Shown: positions 54,840-64,000 of the stretch, in pieces
Layout: each line of letters starts with the position of its first letter
How positions within the stretch are numbered: the first letter of the stretch is position 1
Origin: Chrysogorgia sp. JL179-B06
Lineage: Eukaryota; Cnidaria; Anthozoa; Scleralcyonacea; Chrysogorgiidae
Reading direction: 5' to 3'
DNA: 64,000 nucleotides
Assembly (NCBI GenBank): GCA_035772405.1
Contig: JAYKKM010000143.1
Location: 186,001-250,000 of the forward strand
The notes under the pieces: generated by a model
Seen by the model: the letters and a program-made list of their open reading frames with translations, nothing else
What the model was told of the DNA's origin: nothing
Database searches by the model: none
Translations under genes and position numbers: made by a program

Positions 54840-56300
54840 TCATTTCCTCGGTTCTGCAGTATCCCAATTTTATGGTAGCTTTAGCGACTTGTTCTCGAAC
54901 AAAATGATACTTTGTGTCGATGAGGTTTGCCCGTCTATGGAACTATGGATTTTTAGCCATGCAGATTGCCGCTTGGTTATCCTCTAGTATAGACATTGCT
55001 CCAGTTGGCGTGCTCTTTAGATCAGTTAGAAGCTGTTGAATCCAAACAGCTTCTTGCGTTGCACTTGCTATAGTGCCATGACTCAGCTTCTGCGGTAGAA
55101 TGAGCCACACATGATTGTTTCTTTACCGAAAGATATATCCTGACGTTGACAAGGTCTATGATGACCGAATATCCCACGCATCCGTTCATTTTGTTCTTGC
55201 CGTTGACACATGTCCTGAGTTCCACTCAGACAACGCATGCGTTTAACAGCTGTCCTGCATGCAGTGCTGCTTAGTTGGCTGCTTGTATGTGATGTCGGGT
55301 CTTGTTTCTGTGGACAAGTAAAGTAAGTTTCCTACAACAGATTGATAGCGGATTGTCAACACGTTCGTTGTTTTCCGTTGACTATACTGCAATTGGCAGA
55401 AATAAACTATTTATTTATTTATTTAATTATGGTTCGAACTGATTCAAACGTAACCACAAGACAGAATGTTTCATCATACTCGATCATCACCAAACTTCTC
55501 ACTGAACCCTTGAGCCACCAGTCCAGCCTTGTGTCTTTCAATTGTTCCATCTACATTTGTCTTGACTCTAAATATCCACTTGCTATAAACTGCTTTCCGA
55601 TCCTTAGGTAGTTCCACCAAATTCCAAATTTCGTTAGTTTGCAACGATGCCATTTCTTTTTCCATCGCTTTCATCCAATTTGCTTTTTGTGAACTTGTCA
55701 GAGCTTATTTGACGGTTCTTGGCTCGTTATCATCGTTGTTTGCAGCAGTTACCCACTCACCATAGCAGTCAGGCGGTTTTCATCCTCTCTCAGATCTTCT
55801 CATTTGCTAGAAAATCAAGTTCCACATATCTGTTCTGATTCAGCTCCTGTTCTTTGGAAACTTCAGTTCCACGAGATGATCTCGACTGCGAAAGATCCTT
55901 CCACGTTGTGGATCGTAAAGACGATATCCTTTTGTTTCAGTGATAACCCAGAATACATTTTCTGGCTTTGGAATCCAGTTTCTTCCGTTCGTCCTTTGGC
56001 ATATGGGCATATGCTTTGCACCCAAACACGCGCGGATGTTTCACGTTAGGTTTCTCACTCGGCAAGGCTTCAAATGGAGCCTTTCCTTTCACTACCGTGT
56101 TGGGACTCCTGTTTCTAAAATATACAACTGTTGATAATGTTTCTGCCCAGAACTAGTGTGGGAGCTATGCATCAGCCAACATGGATCTTACGGATTCAAC
56201 CAAGATCCGGTCCATCCTTTCAGCCATGCCATTTGGTTCCGGTGTCTTATTGAATTCAGTTTTCGCATGATACAGTATCTTGTGTTATTCGCCTCAGCCA
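54840..56300 (-). pseudogene. Ty1/copia pol relic (minus strand)
   Basis: From 5' to 3' on the minus strand: end of integrase (PNGMAERMDRI near 56230; the AYAHMPKD-type block, seen as AKHMPICQRTN near 56010; ETKGYRLYDPQR near 55930), start of RT (KAMEKEMASLQTNEIWNLVELPKDR near 55670, WIFRVKTNVDGTIERHKAG near 55570), and RNase H (KQSCVAHSTAEAES near 55105). The central RT with its catalytic YxDD is deleted. Many frameshifts. It is not the missing half of the copia at 30.6 kb, as their orientation and sequence contexts differ. Confidence 0.8.
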
Positions 56301-56680
56301 TACACAAACCTCGGCGTTGATAACACAAGATAATCAAACTCGACCTCATCCAATAATTATATATTGTACGTTGTCTAGGTCGAGTTAAACTAACGATTTA
56401 ATAGAAAAAATGGAGAATCACGAAATGGATCTTACTGCCTCTTTAATGAGTTTGGAAAGTGATTTTATGAATGAAGACTGCTGAAATAGTGTATAGGTTG
56501 AGAGATCGTATTTTAACATCGCCTACGCATCACTCAGTTTATATAATTTATCACTAAGGACTATATAAAGCAAGAGTTCACAACCTTTTTGTTATACCGT
56601 GTACTGGTGGGAGGTACAGTACTTGTACTGTAACTCAGGTTGATAAGCTCTGGAAGTCTGGGTTAGTTTTCTTTCATTAA
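56301..56680. other. 3' flank of the RHBDD1-like gene
   Basis: A short open frame at 56411-56484 (+) has no recognisable family. An inverted pair aactcgacct/aggtcgagtt lies at 56338 and 56379. Confidence 0.4.
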
Positions 56681-56883
56681 CTAGGTTTGATTGAATCGTT
56701 GTAAACGTCGTTGTCGAACTTCCTCACGACTCAAATGTGGATCACTAAAGTCATTTTGAGGAGTGTCTGTTTGAGATACGCCAGACCTTTCACTTCGCCC
56801 AGACTGCTCCAGCAAACTTTCTCGTACGGCAGCTTGCAATTCTTCGTCTTCGTCATCTGCAACAAACCGCTCAGACGTTCGTC
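56681..56883 (-). CDS. RHBDD1: RHBDD1/RHBDL4-like, last coding exon
   Basis: Acceptor TTATTTTTAG|GA at 56884-56885, stop TAG at 56681-56683. The first two bases complete a codon (phase 1). It encodes an acidic helix DDEDEELQAAVRESLLEQ that resembles a ubiquitin-interacting motif, and ends LSREEVRQRRLQRFNQT, close to the C-terminus LSPEEMRRQRLHRFDSQ of human RHBDD1. In mammals this ER rhomboid cleaves membrane proteins and its UIM and C-terminal VCP-binding region link it to ERAD (family knowledge). Together with the exons at 62220 and 63753 it makes one gene in this window; the 5' half lies to the right. Confidence 0.85.
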
Positions 56884-57519
56884 CTAAAAATAACGAAAAA
56901 TACCAGTCAATTCATGCGTTTAAGGTTTCATTATATTCACAAGAAGAAAACACGCTTAGTCCTTTGTTAAAGAGTCAGTGTCCTGATGCATTGATGCAGC
57001 CCATACACGTAACGTATGTACCCGATCTTATGCCTAAAACAGCAGAAAATTAAACACAACCCTATATATAAACACAACCAACACGTCCACCAACACCACC
57101 ACCAACACCACAATGGATGGCATCAATAGCCCGTATGTGTAATGCCCATATATATGCATGTAACATACCCGTATATATGTAACGCGCCCGTGCAAAAAAC
57201 GGAGGTGCGATATTTCTCTGTACAGATCGAACAAGTGAGGTCAGTATAATAAATTATTTTAGTAACCCTTGAAAAAGAACTTCTTGGGAAAGACCTTCTT
57301 CGGAAACGAACTTCTTTTCGCTGTTTTTTTGCACCCCCCTCGTGATAGTTTTCATTGCCACCTCTCCCAAAATATATGACTCTACACACATAATGTATAA
57401 ACATTCAAAATGCAGAATTTAAACTTTTTCTTTTACTGTAAAGACTGAAGTTACATTTTCTATGGCGGGGTGAGGCGAAGGTCATGTGTCTCATTAATAT
57501 ATTCATCATAGCACTCTCA
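56884..57519. other. intron of the RHBDD1-like gene, low-complexity
   Basis: A CCACCAACAC-rich stretch at 57080-57115. No coding support. Confidence 0.5.
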
Positions 57520-57675
57520 TAGTCTTTCATATTGTCATCATCATGTCATATCATTTTATATTGTGTCATATCATTTCATATTGTAGTCATATAATTTCAT
57601 ATTTCACTCCTATAGTCTTTCATATCGTCATCATCATATCATCATCATTTCATATTGTCATCATCATCAATATGC
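57520..57675. repeat. TCATCATCA / TCATATTGTCA microsatellite
   Basis: Irregular repeats of catcatcat and tcatatcat, adjoining the SINE-like sequence; probably its extended tail. Confidence 0.85.
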
Positions 57676-57957
57676 AATAAGATTGCACTGACACCATACT
57701 GCAATCCTTAGAGGATTGGAGAAAAAAGTACAATAAAATATTACATTAATGTAGGCAAAAAATGAAACAGATATATATTAAATGCAACTTGCACCTTGGC
57801 TATTTCAATATACAATGTACAGTAGTAAACTGTTTGTGAGTCAAGCTTTAGCGCAAACTCAGAAAATGTTTCTGAGCCCGCCCAGACAGGAATCGAACCG
57901 GCAACCTTCTGATCTCTGACAGATGGCAGAGCGAGGGCTATGTTGCGCACAACATGT
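57660..57957 (-). mobile_element. tRNA-derived SINE
   Basis: On the minus strand: a tRNA-like head with a B box GGTTCGATTCC (57889-57899) and a decayed A box, then a body of about 200 bp and a tail ending tgcatattgatgatgatg, merging with the TCA microsatellite. Inserted in an intron, next to a gypsy relic. Confidence 0.65.
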
Positions 57958-59880
57958 ATGAGACATTGACTATAAAGAACAAGTCAGTCAAGTTTCAGTT
58001 AGATACTGGGGCCAAGTGTAATACGATCTCTACCAATACAAGAGCTTAGATAATATACTTAATAATGATTTAAATGGCTACTCCGAGTGAAGAACCATAC
58101 CGGACAAGTAGAGAAAACTTGTGGGGTAAAGATGTGAAGCAACATGACGAAAGGTTACGAGGAGTCTTAGAGCGAGCCAAGAGATATCCGCTAAGACTTA
58201 ACTTGAAGAAATACAAAGTCCGACGACAGTCCCAAGTTTCATATGTTGGTCATCTGTTAACGGCTGGAGGTGTGAAGGCTGGAGGTGTGAAGGCTGATCC
58301 AGAGAAGGTCCGAGCAGTGTCCGAGATGGAGCGACCAGAAGATGTCAAAGGAGTTCGCCGATATTTGGGATTCATCCAATATCTTAGCAAGTTTCTATAC
58401 CAAGGTTGACAGAAGAAAGTGCACCGTTAAGAGAGCTTGTTGAGAAAGAGACGGCATGGCATTGGGATAAGAGCAAGGAAGGTAGTTTCCAAAAGCTAAA
58501 ATAACTTTCATCGTCAACTCCGGTTCTGCAATACTACGACGTAAAGAAATCAGTGGAGTTGTCAGTTGATGCAAGCAGCAAAGGTCTTGGAGCAGTCCTT
58601 TTGCAAGAAGGAAAGCCAGTGGCATATGCTTCCAGAGCACTTACGACCGTACAGCAACATTAGGCACAGCACAGGTCGAGAAAGAACTTCTGCCTATAGT
58701 TTATGGTTGACCATAGACCACTGGAAAGTATTTTCAAGAAACCGTTGTATCAAGCTCCTTTTCGTTTGCAGAAAATGTTATTACAGCTGCAGAGTTACGA
58801 CCTCAAAGTTGGCTATAAGGCTGGTAAAGAAATGTACTTGCCCGACACCCTAAGTCGATCTAACCTGAAAGAAACCCAAGAAATCTTGGTTCCAGATCTG
58901 GATGTCAATATGGTGGATATGGTTGCAATGTCACCAGAGCCACAAAATAATCGTGCCGAAAGTCCTCAGATCCGAGATATTGAGCCAAATACACGAATCT
59001 CACCTGGGTATAACCAAGTGCAAACAACGTGCAAGAGAACTGTTGTTTTGGCCCGGTATGGTTTCTCAAATTGAAGAGCAAATCGCAAAGTGTGAAGTCT
59101 GTGCCACCTATCAAGCAGCAAATGCCCGTGAGCCAATGTTCCTGCAAGGATGTCCAAATCGACCATGCAAAATCGTAGGCTGTCACTTATTTGAGTTCCG
59201 TGGTTGCCATTACCTACTTTGCGTAGAATATTATTCAAAGTGGCCTGAAATAGCGAGATTAGAAGATCTTAGCAGCAAAACTACCATTGTCCACATGAAG
59301 AGTATGTTCGCGCGTTATGGCATACCAGATATTGTGCGAAGTGATAACGGTCCAATGCAGTTTGCAAGTGGTTATTTTGCAGATTTTCAGAAGGAATATG
59401 GATTCAAGAGAGGCTGAAAGAGGTGTGCAGACAGTTAAAAACTTATTAAAGAAAGCCCGTGATCCATATAAAGCTTTATTGGATTACAGAACGACACCAC
59501 TAGAAGGAATTGGTTTATCTCCCTCACAGTTGATGAAGGAATTGGTTTATCTCCCTCACAGTTGATGATGAATCGAAGACTAAAGTCAACTCTTCCTCTG
59601 AAGAAATCACTTCTGATGGCTGAGAATGCAAAGGAAATCAAGCGAGCATTGGAGAAACGGAAATTGATCCAAAAGACTATCAAAAGATGCAGTAAAGAAT
59701 TTCCGCCACTTGAAACCGGCCAGAAAGTCGTTAGTCCGAATGCAGAAAGATGACAAATGTGTTCCAACCACCGTGATCAATAAACATCATACGCCTAGAT
59801 CCTATGTGGTAGAAACCGAAGGTGGATCTTCCTACAGACGAAATCACGCCATCTTAGAGAGAATCGAAGTATAAGCAATC
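57958..59880 (+). pseudogene. Ty3/gypsy pol relic in the intron
   Basis: Protease FQLDTGAKCNTIS (about 57998), RT C-terminal part (KKYKVRRQSQVSYVGHLLT near 58208; a 9-residue repeat GGVKAGGVKA), RNase H (VDASSKGLGAVLLQ near 58567; VDHRPLESIF near 58706), integrase zinc region and core (SDNGPMQF near 59340), C-terminal part to about 59880. Most of the RT (catalytic box) is deleted; frameshifts and stops throughout. No LTRs identified. Confidence 0.8.
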
Positions 59881-60129
59881 CAACGAAGAGTTATCCGTTC
59901 CAGAGGTTTCGGGTACACAACAACCACTGGATGCTGGACACTCAACAAACTTAGAAGACCCATCTGATGACGCAGTACGAACTCGCTACGGAAGAACAAT
60001 CGTTGTGTCAACAAGAAACCAGTCTAATGACTTTAGAAATAACGTTAGAAATACCAAGTAAGTACATTCTCGAACCGTTGCATGCTTCATTATTTAGTTA
60101 TTTCTTTATTTCTCTTTAATACATAAAAT

Positions 60130-60190
60130 AACGGGAAAAAATTATACATATATGTATATATATTATATATATATATGTATTTTATTAAGC
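60130..60190. repeat. (TATA) microsatellite
   Basis: Runs of atatatat and tatgtata. Confidence 0.9.
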
Positions 60191-60199
60191 ATTAATAAA

Positions 60200-60890
60200 A
60201 GAAGTTAACAATAAGCGGTGTCAGTTCTCGTTCGGTCGGGGGCCTTTAGTGCCGGGGCCCCGGAATGTCTACCCCACTTACAGAGTTATATAAAGGGCTA
60301 GCTTAATCATGTTCGGCTTACTTGTGTCTCGTTTGCTCTCCCTCCCTGTCTTGGGGTCTTCTTCACCCCAACCTCTGTTTATCACCCTCTGTTTATCGTC
60401 TTCCCTGGGGCGGTTTAGCTGCCCGCTTCCCTCGGCGCCTAGTTTGCGTAAATTGTTCTTTTTCAGCACTGCTCTTATGAGTTGTCCAGGCCAGCAGGGC
60501 TGTGTTTGTACCTGCTCATTCCTGGTTTGTTTGTTTGTCACACCCAGTCCTTCCTAGTGGCGGAAGGTTCTTCTACTGTGGTGAGTATCTACTGTCCCTA
60601 ATCTAGCTTCGTCTCCATCACCGAAACCGTAAGTACCTATGTATTCTTGTAGTTTAATTTTAATTTTTCCCCGTCTAGACGGGTGACTTGTAGATATGGG
60701 GATGGAGGAGGTACCGTTGGTCGGGGGGATCAGCAGGTCCATTGTTATTGTCGCATCATTGCTTGTCGCAGCCGGCATATTAGCTACTGACTCCATCCCT
60801 TCCGATCTGCGCTCTGCCATCGTAGGTAGTGGGCGTATTATCATATTGGGTCATGTAGTTGAGAACCGTGTAGATCGTTAAATATATATA
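60200..60890 (+). other. GC-rich segment with TATA-like box, possible solo LTR or short transcript
   Basis: More GC-rich than its surroundings (e.g. gtgccggggccccgg at 60250). TATATAAAG at 60289 is followed about 35 bp later by a pyrimidine-rich leader, and a GT at 60581 (gtggtgagtatc) could be a donor. Both strands have frames of about 80-96 codons with no known domain. It could be a solo LTR or a small non-autonomous element. No terminal repeats were confirmed. Confidence 0.35.
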
Positions 60891-61265
60891 TCGCTGATAC
60901 ACGAACGAACTACTTTAGTTTACTTATGTTTTTTTTACTTCATAAATATATATTAGAATCATATTTAATTTTATTTCATTTTAGGAAAAGGAGATGTAAT
61001 ATATGCAAATAAATTATGTTAATAAAAGTATTTATATACGGGGCTTCGCTTTATTGAGGTCTTGTTGTACAGTGTAGAATGTTGTACAGTGTAGAATGGA
61101 GTACGTACAATATGACTATCTGCCACTCTTGAACAATCGGTATCGGCAATCGGCTTTTTTGAACATCAGCTCACCTCTACTTCATGTGACTCTAGGACCA
61201 ACTCCCCCACCCCCAAAGCGTCATATTTTGTGTACAGACCTTAACTATTGAACAGTGTACCTGAT
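60891..61265. other. intronic, no gene seen
   Basis: Small duplication tgttgtacagtgtagaatg at 61064 and 61081. Otherwise nothing. Confidence 0.5.
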
Positions 61266-62216
61266 TACGGATGTTCGGTATGAGAAATTTTCGGTATCGG
61301 TATACTGGTAAAATTGTACCGGTATTTCCGGTATACCGTTTTTTGGGCCTTGTGTAAAGTTATATTTTATTGCATCTACAGAACCTTGAAAAAACCCCAA
61401 ACTATTGAACTTATAGTTCAAAACATGACACCTTAAAACTCTTGATAAATTCTAATCTCTGTGAATATCAAAATGTAGTTAAAATACGGTATAATATTGT
61501 TCATTTGGGACACCTTTTGCAAAGCAACGTGCTTATACAGGGGATGCGATTGAGCGAAACAAGAAGTATTAGAATATAAATTTAAGATTTAGGCATATTG
61601 CTTTGCTACATAAAATTTCGCTATACCGAAAAAAATTTAGGTATACCAGAAATTTCAATATATCGGTATTACCATAAAACAGGGTTCGTGCTGGTATTGA
61701 AAAGTTAAATTCAAGGAGTATTTAAGTAGTTTTTAAGGAGTCAAATAGCATGATTTCAAGGAGTATTTGGGGTGTTCTGAACAACGAAAAATAACAAAAT
61801 GGCGGGAAAACCGAGCCTGCAATTCATTGACCAGTGTAGCTCCCTAACCTACTTGATGTAACATTTTACAAGTTGTCACAGTTTCTCGAGTTTATAGCAT
61901 CTTACGGAGACTTACCGGTAATGATGAGTGATGACAAGTAAGAAAATTTTAAACTATGGATTTAAGGATTTTACTTTTATATAACGAAAATATATTATAA
62001 AGTTATGTATGAAACAAATTCAAGGAGTATTTAAGGAGTTTCTTAAAAACTGTAAATTTCAAGGGCTTTTCAAGCGCCCTTGAAAGTCGGACATTAATTC
62101 AAGTAGTATTCAAGGAGTTCAAGGAGTAGCACGAACCCTGATAAAAGTCATACCGATATACCGATATTGGATTCAATACCGGTATTTTCGTTATATCAGT
62201 ATACTGAACATTCCTA
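61266..62216. mobile_element. hAT-like element with 8-bp target duplication at a splice donor
   Basis: Inverted ends TACGGATGTTCGGTAT and TAGGAATGTTCAGTAT (3 mismatches). Flanks are TACCTGAT at 61258-61265 and 62217-62224. Interior rich in CGGTATACC-type motifs; no transposase. The duplication covers the donor of the RHBDD1 mini-exon. A second hAT-like MITE is nested in it. Confidence 0.88.
61680..62140. mobile_element. nested hAT-like MITE with 6-bp target duplication
   Basis: Ends CAGGGTTCGTGCT and its inverse AGCACGAACCCTG, flanked by ATAAAA at 61674-61679 and 62141-62146. Interior has repeats of ttcaaggagtatttaaggag. Confidence 0.9.
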
Positions 62217-62219
62217 TAC

Positions 62220-62282
62220 CTGATCTATCTGAGCGGTAAGTGTACGAAGGCCTGGCAGCATGATGTCCTCCATATATGTTAC
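62220..62282 (-). CDS. RHBDD1: RHBDD1/RHBDL4-like, 63-bp internal exon
   Basis: Acceptor ATTTTTTTAG at 62283-62284, donor CAG|GTATAG at 62218-62219. Phase 1 to phase 1, so it fits between the exons at 63753 and 56883. It encodes a Gly/Tyr/Ser/Arg-rich linker (IYGGHHAARPSYTYRSD) similar in composition to the linker between the rhomboid domain and UIM of human RHBDD1. The donor is provided by the hAT target duplication. Confidence 0.65.
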
Positions 62283-63043
62283 CTAAAAAAATAATTAAAA
62301 TCATAAATTTTATTACATGATTGCCTTGATTGGATTTCTTTCCAAATGCATGTGTAGAGGATGTATGCAATGTGATCTAACCTCATTAACCAAATTGGTA
62401 AACTCTGAGTATCTGATAAAAGATTGTTGCTCAAAATATTAGCAATTTATTACTTGTTTGCCTGTTGAGTGGAATTCATCGACTATCTTGCTTGAAATTT
62501 GGAAGACTTTGTTGCAAATTGTCTAACAGGAAATTTGTAAATCTAATTCCAGGAGATCAACCTTGTGGGATGTTCCCACAACAATGGGGGGAGGGGGTAT
62601 GCAGAGTAATAAAGACCCTATGTACAGTACAGTATAATATATAAAATATAAAGACCCCACGTACAGTACAGTGCAAGGTTGCTGCCAGGAAGCGATCAGA
62701 TGCTTTCAGTTTGCAATTTTTCTTTGGAATTTTCATAATTTCCTGTCATAATTTCCTGATTAATTGTAGTTGTTTCCTTTGTGAGAATATACAGAGATGT
62801 GTATGTGTGTAAACACATGTGCAATGTTAATTTTGTGGCTGAAACAAGTGATTTATGATTTATTGCCTTAAACAAATTAAAAGCAGGGTCACCACAACAG
62901 TACAGATCAATTACTATGAGGCCATTTACTGGACTACGGACTGTAAAACTACAGTAAGCTGCTACCTGCTGTAATGAAACAAATAATTATATAAACTACA
63001 TTGTAAGTGATGTGCATTATAATCACATAGTAAATGTGAATTA
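62283..63043. other. intron of the RHBDD1-like gene
   Basis: A short direct repeat (aagaccc nn gtacagtacagt) at 62610 and 62651. No coding support. Confidence 0.5.
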
Positions 63044-63704
63044 CAGTAGAACCTGAGTTTTACGACCCCGTATTTTACGACCACCTGGCGTTTACGACCA
63101 CTTTTTCTGGCACGGACGATTTGCAGTTAAAATGTACCTTCAATTAGCAACCACCTGCGAAACGTGATCAGCGACCACTTTTTAGCATCCCAAACATGAA
63201 ATTTAACCTGTCACGAGCGACTTTTATTGAGATAAGCATTTTTAACAAAAATTATATATTCGTAAATTATATTTTCGTATCCACCATCTTTGTTTATAAT
63301 GATCGCCAATAACTTTGTGCATACGAATCAGTATAATACCGTTTCTCCTTACTCTTTTAGTCTGTTTCTTAGATCAAATTGCTATAAATAAAATATTTTT
63401 GCGATCAAAGATGAAGTATATGTACGCATTGAGTGCGCATATCGCCCAGCAAGCTCCGTTCAAACAGTGCTTTTTTCCGAAATTTTTCTTGTTTTCTTTC
63501 TTTATTAAGAAATATTATGTTGGTTTTAAATTATAGAGCCATCTTTTAGTCGAATAACGAACACAGAATATAGTCGTAAACATAATAGCATCTTCCAATA
63601 TGGCTTGCATGACGTCACAGTACTAACTGCCATTTACGACCACCTGTCGTTTACGACCACTTTTGCTTGGCAACAGGGGTGGTTGTAAAAGTCAGGTTCT
63701 ACTG
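63044..63704. mobile_element. Tigger/pogo-like MITE
   Basis: Inverted ends CAGTAGAACCTGA, flanked by TA on both sides (63042-63043 and 63705-63706). Subterminal ttacgaccacctg units are repeated. CAGTAGAACCT ends and TA duplication are typical for pogo/Tigger-type elements (family knowledge). It ends 48 bp from the donor of the next RHBDD1 exon. Confidence 0.85.
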
Positions 63705-63752
63705 TATTATAAAATAATAATCGTTATCCCCAGTTACTCAGTATATACTTAC

Positions 63753-64000
63753 CAAACAATGACATAAGCATTTTTAAAGGACCTTTTACATACAATAATC
63801 CAACCAATATTCCAGCTAAATGACCAGTAAATGACACATTTGGAAATAGTAACTGAATGAGAATTAGCTCTACCCAGCAGGCAATGCGGCTGGGAACAGG
63901 AATCATCCATACATTTGTTATTCCAGGGGGGAGATGATATGTTGTAACAACCTTTAGTGCAAAAATAACACCAGAGAAACCTGCTGCACATGTGTAAAGA
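63753..64000 (-). CDS. RHBDD1: RHBDD1/RHBDL4-like, catalytic exon (partial)
   Basis: The exon runs off the window's right edge; its donor TTTG|GTAAGT is at 63751-63752, phase 1. It encodes TCAAGFSGVIFALKV with the rhomboid GxSG catalytic Ser, a membrane helix (CWVELILIQLLF) and the catalytic His in SFTGHLAGILVGLLYVKGPL. The order and flanking residues fit RHBDD1/RHBDL4, an ER intramembrane serine protease. The 5' part of the gene lies beyond the window. Confidence 0.92.

Noticed and set aside
54840..56300. Second half of the copia element at 30.6 kb
   Set aside because: Opposite strand and 20 kb away, with overlapping integrase regions in both; they are two separate relics.
57741..57950. 69-codon minus-strand ORF (VAGSIPVWAG)
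   Set aside because: Read-through of a tRNA-like SINE head, a common artefact.
60309..60881. Short ORFs on both strands of the GC-rich segment
   Set aside because: No domain, and open on both strands as expected from low AT content.

Overview
This is a repeat-dense, AT-rich metazoan genome window. It most likely comes from a cnidarian, perhaps an anthozoan or octocoral. That is an inference from the intronless Shaker-like K+ channel gene, the CR1-like LINEs with an SGNH/GDSL esterase in ORF1, the Penelope GIY-YIG relic, and the interstitial TTAGGG repeats. No rRNA or intact tRNA gene was seen. Almost all long reading frames belong to mobile elements, and host genes are few.

Host genes. (1) An intact single-exon Kv1/Shaker-like potassium channel lies at 47385-48659 (+); its stop codon is inside the first unit of a 3' minisatellite. 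(2) The 3' half of a rhomboid protease gene, RHBDD1/RHBDL4-like, is on the minus strand. The catalytic Ser/His exon runs off the window end (63753-64000), followed by a 63-bp mini-exon (62220-62282) and a C-terminal exon with a UIM-like helix (56681-56883). All junctions are phase 1 and the introns are filled with transposons. (3) Weaker candidates are two short plus-strand exons (23971-24328) and one minus-strand start exon (26684-26816).

Layout. 1-3.8 kb: tandem repeats and a duplicated tRNA-derived SINE-like unit. 3.8-9.4 kb: a transposon with ~0.55-kb terminal inverted repeats and a broken transposase, split by a hAT-like MITE and a LINE 3' fragment. 11.4-22.5 kb: an ~11.1-kb element whose terminal inverted arms are largely a 10-bp minisatellite. 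Its minus-strand transposase is broken; the N-terminal part resembles a DUF6729 domain and the rest a DDE-type core. The first exon is present in both arms, and a minus-strand CR1-like LINE, a TTAA foldback and a MITE are nested inside. 22.6-30.3 kb: telomere-like repeats (one as a hairpin), inverted repeats, a 2.7-kb hAT-like element, MITEs, and a second minisatellite arranged as inverted arms. 30.6-34.0 kb: a Ty1/copia relic interrupted twice. 34.3-40.4 kb: a nearly complete CR1-like LINE enclosed by short inverted repeats. 42.0-46.3 kb: a Ty3/gypsy (Mag-like) gag-pol with a 123-bp 3' LTR and no visible 5' LTR. 47.4-49.2 kb: Kv channel and minisatellite. 49.4-56.3 kb: Penelope relic, nested foldbacks, a 1.9-kb palindrome and an inverted copia relic. 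56.7-64 kb: the RHBDD1-like gene with gypsy, SINE, hAT and pogo-type insertions in its introns.

The most notable material is the 11-kb minisatellite-armed transposon, the hAT insertion whose target duplication is the splice donor of the RHBDD1 mini-exon, and the Kv stop codon embedded in a minisatellite. Element superfamily names come from memory of motifs and target-site lengths; no database search was possible.
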